Positions 1-5,220 of a DNA stretch of 7,287 nt are shown here, one piece after another; positions within the stretch are counted from its first letter, which is position 1; each line of letters starts with the position of its first letter. This DNA comes from Clostridia bacterium (GTDB lineage: Bacteria; Bacillota; Clostridia; Christensenellales; UBA1242), in contig CAAGCR010000078.1 of NCBI GenBank assembly GCA_900768425.1, positions 1 to 7,287 of the forward strand. Direction: 5' to 3'. Both the position numbers and the translations under genes were made by a program. The notes under the pieces were generated by a model. It worked only from the letters and a program-made list of their open reading frames with translations. It made no database searches and was not told the origin of the DNA.

Positions 1-46
1 AAAAAATGGGGGGAAAATTTTTTAAAAAATATTTTACCCCGCCCCC
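1..46 (-). terminator. GC-capped hairpin, possible terminator of the ABC exporter operon
   Basis: Read on the minus strand, GGGG pairs with CCCC around an A/T core (TTTT/AAAA and AAAAAA/TTTTTT) and is followed by TTTTTT at positions 6 to 1, as an intrinsic terminator would be. It lies about 210 nt beyond the stop codon of the last ABC gene, which is far for a dedicated terminator. It also runs to the window edge, so the U-tract may continue outside. The core has almost no loop and two unpaired bases (30-31). It could instead be a copy of a small interspersed hairpin, because the hairpin at 5035-5071 has the same layout and spacing. Confidence 0.4.
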
Positions 47-257
47 TTTCAAAAATTTTTAATATTTTTATTTTTATCTTACAACAAAATAGATATGATA
101 CTAAAACTTTGTATAATACAATTTTTTTGCTCACTTTAATATAGAAGCAAAAATACAAATTAGTTTTTGTGGCTCTATGATAAACAGTTGATTATATTTA
201 GGTCATTTATTTGAAGTATTAACTTTAATAATAATAAATACTTTATTTAAACCTTAT
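47..257. other. AT-rich intergenic region downstream of the ABC operon
   Basis: I see no credible gene here: stops are dense in all frames and no start has a Shine-Dalgarno. It holds a 13-nt palindrome TTGTATAATACAA (109-121). It also has a 7-bp inverted repeat AAGTATT/AATACTT (214-220 and 237-243, loop 16 nt) just after the stop of the last ABC gene. That repeat has no U-tract on the minus strand, so it is a poor terminator and may only stabilise the transcript end. Confidence 0.5.
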
Positions 258-2114
258 TTATGCCTTTGCAAATTGTGAATTGTAAAGGTGATAATAAAAA
301 CCTTTCTTTTCTAGTAGTTCTTCGTGTGTGCCTTGTTCTATTACATTCCCTTTGTTCATTACTAAAATTTGGTCGGCATTTTGAATGGTTGACAAACGAT
401 GGGCAACAATAAATGTTGTACGATTTTGCATCAATGTGTTAAAGGCATTTTGAATTTTTAATTCCGTACGAGTATCTATATTACTTGTTGCTTCATCTAA
501 AATTAGCATAGGTGGTTTTATTAACATAACACGCGCTATACACAAAAGTTGTTTTTGTCCGGCAGATAAATTTCCGCCATCTTCGGTAATTCTTGTTGCG
601 TAGCCATATGTTAATTTATTAATAAAATCATCTGCACCTGAAAGTCTTGCTGCTTCCTTAATTTCCTCATCGGTTGCGTTAGGTTTGCCGTAGGCGATAT
701 TTTCTCTTATTGTACCGGAGAATATCCATGTTTCTTGCAAAACCATACCATATTTATTTCTTAAAGAATGTCTTGTTATTTGCGTTATGTTGTTGTCATC
801 TAAAAGTATTGCACCATTATTGACATCATAAAAACGCATTAAAAGATTTATAAGTGTTGTTTTACCACAACCAGTTGGCCCTACAATGGCAATTTTTTGC
901 CCCGGTTTAACCGTTAGGTTAAAGTTTTTAATTAATGATTGTTTTGGATTATATGAAAAATCCACATTTTGAATAGTGACATTGCCATCTACACTTGCAA
1001 GTTCTGGCATTAGAGCATCGCTTGGTTCGTCTTTGGTTTCTAGTATATAGAAAATTCTTTCGCAAGATGCGAGTGCGGCTTGAAGTTCTGTAAACTCGGC
1101 AGAAAGTTCGTTAAATGGTTTACCAAATGAGTTTGCATAACTTAAAAAACTTGAAATTAAACCAACACTAAGATTTCCTGTTGCTATTGCAAAATAACTT
1201 CCCACAAAAGCAACCATAATATATACAAACCCATTTATAAAACGTGTTGCCGGGTTGCTTAGGCTTGAATAAAATTCCGCTTTTTCGGCAACCTTATAAT
1301 ATTTTTGATTGATTTTTTCAAAGCCATCTATTGCATCATTTTGATAGTTGAATGCGGTTACAAGTTTATCACCGCTTATCATTTCTTCTAAGTAGCCATT
1401 TAAATCGCCTTCGTTTTTTGCTTGCATTGCATACAGTTTAAATGATTTTTTAGCGATAAAAGTTGCAATAATTAAACTCATTGGAGTAAGCAACAACACA
1501 ACAAGTGCTAGTGGAACATTTAGTATAAACATAAATACTAAGGTCGCGATTATTGTTACGACACCATTTGTTACACCTGTTAGCCCTTCCAAAAAGCCAT
1601 CGGTTAAAAGGTCAACATCGTTTATCATACGGCTAAGCAAATCGCCATGTTGATTTCCATCAATAAATTTTAATGGCACTCTATTAAATTTTTGGAATAT
1701 TAATTGTCGCATATATTCACTTGACTTAAAGCAATATATATTTGTAAATAAATTGCCGAGCCAAGTGAACAACACATTGATTAATATGCACGCACTTACA
1801 TAAATTAAATTTATGCCCATACTATGAAAATCTACCGAGCCAGCACCAACTATGCAGTCTATTGCTCTGCCCAAATAAATAGGCACTAAAAGTTCAAAAA
1901 ATGTTTGAATAAATATAGAAATTAGTGCTAGGTATAAATATTTATGAAAAGGTTTGCCAAACTGGATAATCTTTTTTGAATATTTGATTGCTTGTTTAAA
2001 TGTCAATCTACTCTTTTTTGTGTTCTTTAAAATTTGACCTTCGGTTATTACCGGGCTTTCTTCTTCGGTTGGAGTATTGCGGTTTGTTGTTAAATTTTTA
2101 ACTTCGTTTGCCAT
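258..2114 (-). CDS. Heterodimeric ABC exporter, catalytically intact subunit (multidrug/lipid type)
   Basis: 618-residue half-transporter: a soluble N-terminal extension (about 1-40), a membrane domain of about six helices (about 57-345) and a C-terminal ATPase domain (about 375-612). Visible motifs are Walker A GPTGCGKT (412-419), Q-loop Gln460, signature LSAGQ (516-520), Walker B ending in Asp540 followed by catalytic Glu541, and H-loop His572. The signature departs from LSGGQ by Gly to Ala. In TM287/288-type exporters the subunit with intact Glu and His supplies the weakened signature to the degenerate site, and this one fits that role. The predicted function is ATP-driven export of a hydrophobic compound across the cytoplasmic membrane; the substrate cannot be told. 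The ATG start has an excellent Shine-Dalgarno (AGGAGG, 7 nt away). It begins 2 nt after the partner gene's stop, so the pair is co-transcribed and probably translationally coupled. Confidence 0.95.
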   Translation of the reverse strand: MANEVKNLTTNRNTPTEEESPVITEGQILKNTKKSRLTFKQAIKYSKKIIQFGKPFHKYLYLALISIFIQTFFELLVPIYLGRAIDCIVGAGSVDFHSMGINLIYVSACILINVLFTWLGNLFTNIYCFKSSEYMRQLIFQKFNRVPLKFIDGNQHGDLLSRMINDVDLLTDGFLEGLTGVTNGVVTIIATLVFMFILNVPLALVVLLLTPMSLIIATFIAKKSFKLYAMQAKNEGDLNGYLEEMISGDKLVTAFNYQNDAIDGFEKINQKYYKVAEKAEFYSSLSNPATRFINGFVYIMVAFVGSYFAIATGNLSVGLISSFLSYANSFGKPFNELSAEFTELQAALASCERIFYILETKDEPSDALMPELASVDGNVTIQNVDFSYNPKQSLIKNFNLTVKPGQKIAIVGPTGCGKTTLINLLMRFYDVNNGAILLDDNNITQITRHSLRNKYGMVLQETWIFSGTIRENIAYGKPNATDEEIKEAARLSGADDFINKLTYGYATRITEDGGNLSAGQKQLLCIARVMLIKPPMLILDEATSNIDTRTELKIQNAFNTLMQNRTTFIVAHRLSTIQNADQILVMNKGNVIEQGTHEELLEKKGFYYHLYNSQFAKA

Positions 2115-2116
2115 AA

Positions 2117-3838
2117 CTACACCTCCTCTTTATTTTGTGAGTTATAAATTTCCTTATACACTTCACAAGTTTTAAGTAATTCATCGTGTTTGCCAACACC
2201 AACAACATTACCGCTGTCTAGCACGATTATGTTATCGGCATCTTTGATGGAGTTTGTTCTTTGTGACACTATAATTTTTGTTGTGTCCTTTAGTGTTACT
2301 GCTAGTGCATGGCGAAGATTATAATCGGTTTCAAAGTCCAATGCAGAACTTGAATCATCTAAAATAATTATTTTAGGACTACCAACTAATGCTCTTGCAA
2401 TGGTTAGTCTTTGTCGTTGTCCGCCCGAGAAGTTTGTGCCACCGCGTTCGACCTTGGTTTTTATGCCGTCTGGCTTTTCCATAACGAACTCATAAGACTG
2501 ACTTATTTTTAATGCTTTTGTCATATCTTCTAAACTTGCATTTTTATCTCTAAATTTTAAATTACTTTCTATTGTTCCTTTAAAAAGGGTTGGGTTTTGT
2601 GGCACTATTGACACATAATTTCTTAGACTATTTAGGTCGTATTTTTTTATATTAACACCATTTATTAAAATTTCGCCCGATGAAACATCGTAAAATCTTG
2701 GGAGCAAATTTACAAGAGTACTTTTACCACTGCCCGTACCGCCTATAACTCCTATTGTACTACCGGCTGGAATATTTATTGAAAAACCATTTAAAATGTA
2801 TTTGATTTTATTATACGAAAAGTTTACATTTTTAAATTCTATGTCGGCAGGAGATGTCTTGTCTAAAACTACTGGACTTGACGCATTTTTGATAGATGGT
2901 GTTAATTGATAAACTTCACCTATACGTTTAATGCTTGCTCCTGTTCTGGTGTATGTTATTATTAAACGTGCAATCATAACTAACGCGGTTGAAATTTGTG
3001 TAAAGTAGTTAATAAACGAAATTATTTTACCTTGACTAAGTCCACCAACATTAACTCTTATGCCACCAAAGTAAACAACGGCAATTACACCTAGGTTTAC
3101 GCAAAGATACAAAAGCGGTTGCATAATTGCAGACATTTTACCTATGTTTAAGTTGCTTTTTGTAAAATCAGCATTTACTTTATTAAATCTATTTGCTTCA
3201 TAGTCTTGTTTGTTAAATGCCCTAACGACCCTATTACCAGAAAGATTTTCTCTTGTAACATTGCTCACCTTATCCAAATCGGTTTTTGCTTGCATATACA
3301 TTGGTGATGTTTTTTTCATTATAAAAATAACAACAAACAAAATTATCGGCATCACAATTAAGAAAATCAGCGAAAGTTTAGCATCAATAATTACGGTAGC
3401 GATGGTTGAACCTATAAGCAAAAAAGGTGCTCTTGCAACTTGGCGAATTGTCATACTTATTGCATTTTCTACTTGCTGAACATCATGCACAATTCTATTG
3501 GTGAATGCCATTGTTGTATACTTATCTTTTTCTACACTGCTAAGTTGTGTAACTTTTGTGTACATATCTCGCCTAATATCTGCACCGACCCCACGACTGA
3601 CAAGTGAGGCACATTTGGAACAGCCAATGGCGCAAATAAAGCCTAAAAGATTCATTCCTATAACCAAAAGACTGATTATTAAAATGTATTTTTTGTCACC
3701 ACTTGGAATGCCGACATCTAAAATAAGTGCAACCAAGATTGGGGTTATAATATCAAAAACAGCTTCCAAAAATTTTATGGCAGGGCCTAAAAAAGCCTTG
3801 CCTTTATATTTTTTTAAATATTGCGTAAGTTTAAACAT
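2117..3838 (-). CDS. Heterodimeric ABC exporter, degenerate-site subunit
   Basis: 573-residue half-transporter with about six membrane helices (first at about 15-42, last at about 270-294) and an ATPase domain from about 330 to the end. Motifs are Walker A GGTGSGKS (366-373), Q-loop Gln414, canonical signature FSGGQ (470-474), and Walker B ending in Asp494. The next residue is Asp495 where the catalytic Glu is expected. The H-loop reads S-Q-R, with Gln526 instead of His. Both substitutions mark the degenerate-site subunit of heterodimeric exporters such as TM287/288 and BmrC/BmrD, where this site binds but hardly hydrolyses ATP. It pairs with the product of the next gene, 2 nt downstream. Start choice: the frame is open to a TTG at 3856, but that codon has no Shine-Dalgarno. 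The ATG at 3838 has GGAG 12 nt upstream, lies a sensible distance from the promoter at 3872-3900, and begins where homologues usually do. The TTG start would add six residues. Confidence 0.93.
   Translation of the reverse strand: MFKLTQYLKKYKGKAFLGPAIKFLEAVFDIITPILVALILDVGIPSGDKKYILIISLLVIGMNLLGFICAIGCSKCASLVSRGVGADIRRDMYTKVTQLSSVEKDKYTTMAFTNRIVHDVQQVENAISMTIRQVARAPFLLIGSTIATVIIDAKLSLIFLIVMPIILFVVIFIMKKTSPMYMQAKTDLDKVSNVTRENLSGNRVVRAFNKQDYEANRFNKVNADFTKSNLNIGKMSAIMQPLLYLCVNLGVIAVVYFGGIRVNVGGLSQGKIISFINYFTQISTALVMIARLIITYTRTGASIKRIGEVYQLTPSIKNASSPVVLDKTSPADIEFKNVNFSYNKIKYILNGFSINIPAGSTIGVIGGTGSGKSTLVNLLPRFYDVSSGEILINGVNIKKYDLNSLRNYVSIVPQNPTLFKGTIESNLKFRDKNASLEDMTKALKISQSYEFVMEKPDGIKTKVERGGTNFSGGQRQRLTIARALVGSPKIIILDDSSSALDFETDYNLRHALAVTLKDTTKIIVSQRTNSIKDADNIIVLDSGNVVGVGKHDELLKTCEVYKEIYNSQNKEEV
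2120..2127 (-). promoter_or_regulatory. Shine-Dalgarno embedded in the last codons of the upstream ABC gene
   Basis: On the minus strand AGGAGGTG lies 7 nt (from AGGAGG) before the ATG at 2114. The same bases form the last codons of the upstream subunit, GAG GAG GTG before TAG, so its C-terminal Glu-Glu-Val is dictated by the ribosome binding site. Ribosomes finishing the first gene are placed directly over the start of the second. This suits equal production of two subunits that assemble 1:1. Confidence 0.85.
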
Positions 3839-3871
3839 CTTATATATTTTCTCCAAATACTTAATAAATTT

Positions 3872-3900
3872 AGTATATGGATTTTTTAAATAATAAGCAA
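3872..3900 (-). promoter_or_regulatory. Candidate promoter of the ABC exporter operon
   Basis: On the minus strand, -35 TTGCTT (3895-3900), a 17-nt spacer, and -10 TATACT (3872-3877, five of six consensus bases). Transcription would begin near 3865, giving a leader of about 27 nt to the ATG at 3838. A TTG start at 3856 would leave only about 9 nt, which also favours the ATG. The -35 is weak (three of six), so an activator or low basal output is possible. Confidence 0.55.
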
Positions 3901-3918
3901 TAATTTGACAAAAATTAC

Positions 3919-3951
3919 AAAAAAAATTAAGTATTTTTCAACACTTAATTT
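3919..3951 (-). terminator. Intrinsic terminator after the 150-residue hypothetical gene
   Basis: A perfect 9-bp stem, AAATTAAGT (3924-3932) with ACTTAATTT (3943-3951), encloses a 10-nt loop. On the minus strand the stem runs directly into a tract of eight T (3926-3919). It starts 28 nt past the stop codon of the gene at 3980. The stem has only one G-C pair, so termination may be partial, with some read-through into the ABC operon. Confidence 0.6.
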
Positions 3952-3979
3952 AATTTGTAGTAATTATTTATTAATTTAA

Positions 3980-4432
3980 TTATTTTATGATAGCGTTTTT
4001 ATCATAACCTTGTTGTAAAGTTTTTGCGACATCTTTAATTTCAGCAACTGATAATTCGGTTGCAAAATATTTACCAATTTTATCTGATGATAAGTCTAAA
4101 CGCAATTTTTCGTTTACTGCAACAATGTCTTTAGCGATTGAAAGTTTGCTATATTTATAGCCAACTTTTTGACCATAATTGCAAATTGCACTAGTTAGTG
4201 TGCCAAGTTCTGCATATCTAACAGAATTGTCTAATGCTTTAAAAGTTACAATAGTATTTGCTGCTTTGTTGTAGGTTGCTTGATTAATATACATTTTTTC
4301 AACTTCGCATTTAACATTGTTTAAAATAAAATTAATGTATTTTTTGTCTTTTTTATACTCTAATGAAACTGGTATAACTTTACCATCTATATATAAAACA
4401 TCTATATACTTAACTTCATATTTCTTTTCCAT
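3980..4432 (-). CDS. Hypothetical protein, 150 residues, soluble
   Basis: I do not recognise this family. It has no signal peptide and no membrane helix. The first half (about 1-75) alternates hydrophobic and charged residues in a pattern of short beta strands (for example VKYIDVLYIDGKVIPVSLEY at 7-26). The second half (about 76-150) looks more helical and Lys-rich. One Cys is in each half, with no metal-binding pattern. It is a real gene: the ATG at 4432 has GAGGT 7 nt upstream, a well-formed promoter precedes it at 4457-4485, and a terminator follows. It lies 87 nt downstream of a small winged-helix regulator, so it could be a target or partner of that regulator, but nothing in the sequence proves this. 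Confidence 0.85.
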   Translation of the reverse strand: MEKKYEVKYIDVLYIDGKVIPVSLEYKKDKKYINFILNNVKCEVEKMYINQATYNKAANTIVTFKALDNSVRYAELGTLTSAICNYGQKVGYKYSKLSIAKDIVAVNEKLRLDLSSDKIGKYFATELSVAEIKDVAKTLQQGYDKNAIIK

Positions 4433-4456
4433 ATTTTTTACCTCACTATTGGTTAT

Positions 4457-4485
4457 AGTATAACATATGTATTTTTAATATTCAA
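4457..4485 (-). promoter_or_regulatory. Extended -10 promoter of the 150-residue hypothetical gene
   Basis: On the minus strand, -35 TTGAAT (4480-4485), a 17-nt spacer, and -10 TATACT (4457-4462) preceded by TGT, which gives the extended -10 form TGnTATACT. The start point would be near 4450, a leader of about 18 nt. An 8-bp palindrome ACATATGT (4463-4470) lies in the spacer next to the -10 and could be a small operator half-pair. Confidence 0.65.
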
Positions 4486-4519
4486 GAGTGAATTTTGCGT
4501 TTTTATGAAAATTTTTTAA

Positions 4520-4903
4520 TTACAAAATCATATTTTTATTTTTAAGTTCTTCTATTTCATAGTTGTTTAATTGCTTTTTCAATTTTTGCGATATGTTTGC
4601 GACATAATCTTTTTCTAAAATAAAATTACCCCTGTTTAGACCTTCTAAAAGGACAAAAACATCATCGGCGGTTAAGCCATCTTTTTTGAGATATGTTCCA
4701 ACACCTTTTATGGTTTGTATGTCATAACCAAATTCTCTTAAACATTCCAAATTGCACTCAACCGTATATCTTCGGCAAATAATACCTTCTTTTCTTAACC
4801 TTTTTACAATCTCTTTTTGTGTTATTAAATGTTCGGCATCAGTTTCTGTTTGTAATATATTTAAAATATGTAAAATTATTCCAAAATTTTTTCGTTTTTT
4901 CAT
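4520..4903 (-). CDS. Short winged-helix regulator, WYL/YafY-type N-terminal part without WYL domain
   Basis: 127 residues. Residues about 7-73 match the winged helix-turn-helix that opens WYL-domain (DeoR/YafY-like) regulators. The pattern ends TDAEHLITQKEIVKRL (21-36), a recognition-helix stretch around RRYTVECNLECLREFGYDI (44-62), and a wing with KGVGTYLKK (66-74). Residues about 75-121 form the helical linker seen after this domain in full regulators. The protein then stops; full-length members are about 300 residues with a ligand-sensing WYL domain. Only 87 nt separate its stop from the next gene, so no missing domain is hidden in another frame. It is either a stand-alone DNA-binding protein or a truncated but still expressed gene. 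The ATG at 4903 has AAGGA 10 nt upstream and a strong promoter (4943-4971). An inverted repeat over that promoter suggests autorepression. Its regulon is unknown. Confidence 0.85.
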   Translation of the reverse strand: MKKRKNFGIILHILNILQTETDAEHLITQKEIVKRLRKEGIICRRYTVECNLECLREFGYDIQTIKGVGTYLKKDGLTADDVFVLLEGLNRGNFILEKDYVANISQKLKKQLNNYEIEELKNKNMIL

Positions 4904-4918
4904 TAGTATATTTTCCTT

Positions 4919-4951
4919 ATGTAAATTTAATTATTTAATCAAATTTTACAT
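4919..4951. promoter_or_regulatory. Candidate operator over the regulator's promoter
   Basis: ATGTAAATTT (4919-4928) and AAATTTTACAT (4941-4951) form an inverted repeat that is perfect apart from one extra A/T in the right arm. The right arm covers the -10 box and the predicted start point (about 4936) falls between the arms. Because one arm is upstream of the start point, it cannot act as an RNA hairpin and is better read as a protein-binding site. The winged-helix protein encoded just downstream is the obvious candidate. The region is very AT-rich, which raises the chance of such repeats arising at random. Confidence 0.45.
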
Positions 4952-4971
4952 AATTTATTATTAATTGTCAA
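4943..4971 (-). promoter_or_regulatory. Promoter of the winged-helix regulator gene
   Basis: On the minus strand, a perfect -35 TTGACA (4966-4971), a 17-nt spacer, and -10 TAAAAT (4943-4948, five of six). The predicted start is near 4936 and the leader about 33 nt. A near-consensus promoter on a regulator gene is typical of a gene that represses itself. Confidence 0.7.
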
Positions 4972-5034
4972 TTTTAATTAATTGTTTTATCTTATCTAAA
5001 AATAATATTTAATTTTTTTAATTTAGTTAAGAAA

Positions 5035-5071
5035 TGCGGGGACAACTTTTTGTAAAAAGTTATTCCCCGCA
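5035..5071 (-). terminator. Long GC-capped hairpin, likely terminator of the LRR gene
   Basis: TGCGGGGA (5035-5042) pairs with TCCCCGCA (5064-5071). Inside, after a small 1x2 internal loop, AACTTTTT (5044-5051) pairs with AAAAAGTT (5054-5061). This gives 16 pairs in 37 nt. On the minus strand it is followed by TTTCTT, a modest U-tract; on the plus strand by CCTCTTTT. It is the strongest structure between the LRR gene (stop at 5221) and the regulator's promoter, though about 150 nt past the stop. Its layout and flanks resemble the hairpin at 1-46. Confidence 0.5.
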
Positions 5072-5092
5072 CCTCTTTTAAAAACTTTAGAC

Positions 5093-5112
5093 AATTATTT
5101 TATAAAATAATT
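5093..5112. repeat. Perfect 20-nt A/T palindrome
   Basis: AATTATTTTATAAAATAATT equals its own reverse complement. It contains only A and T, so it may be chance in this composition, or a protein-binding or cruciform site in the trailer of the LRR gene. Confidence 0.5.
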
Positions 5113-5220
5113 TTATATTGCTAAGATTGTAAATAATATATCTATAGTTTATCAAGATTCTTTTTTATTAAAAAATCATAATGCTAAATTTGCCCCATTG
5201 TTGAAAAAGAACCTTTTAAA

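Larger units (their letters stand above)
4972..5220. other. AT-rich intergenic region between the LRR gene and the regulator
   Basis: I found no gene in this stretch. It contains a GC-capped hairpin (5035-5071), a 20-nt A/T palindrome (5093-5112) and a short A/T hairpin TTTTTT-ATT-AAAAAA (about 5161-5175). I see no promoter pointing into the LRR gene from this side, as expected since that gene ends here. Confidence 0.5.

Noticed and set aside
109..121. TATAAT inside TTGTATAATACAA as a plus-strand promoter
   Set aside because: No convincing -35 lies 16-18 nt upstream and no gene follows on the plus strand. The palindrome in AT-rich DNA is likely chance.
3210..3479. Open frame of 89 codons on the plus strand
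   Set aside because: It starts with TTG without a Shine-Dalgarno and lies wholly antisense to the membrane domain of the ABC subunit at 2117-3838, whose coding is certain.
3498..3893. Open frame of 131 codons on the plus strand
   Set aside because: Antisense to the start of the same ABC gene and its promoter, TTG start, no ribosome binding site. The hydrophobic look is the complement of membrane-helix codons.
4463..4470. ACATATGT in the 150-residue gene's promoter as a second site for the winged-helix regulator
   Set aside because: It shares only ACAT/ATGT with the regulator's own inverted repeat, too little in AT-rich DNA to claim a common operator.
4433..4519. Hidden remnant of a WYL domain after a frameshift in the regulator
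   Set aside because: Only 87 nt are available before the next gene and they hold that gene's promoter; a WYL domain needs several hundred.
4752..4964. Open frame of 70 codons on the plus strand
   Set aside because: Antisense to the winged-helix gene and its promoter region, no Shine-Dalgarno, composition typical of a reversed AT-rich gene.
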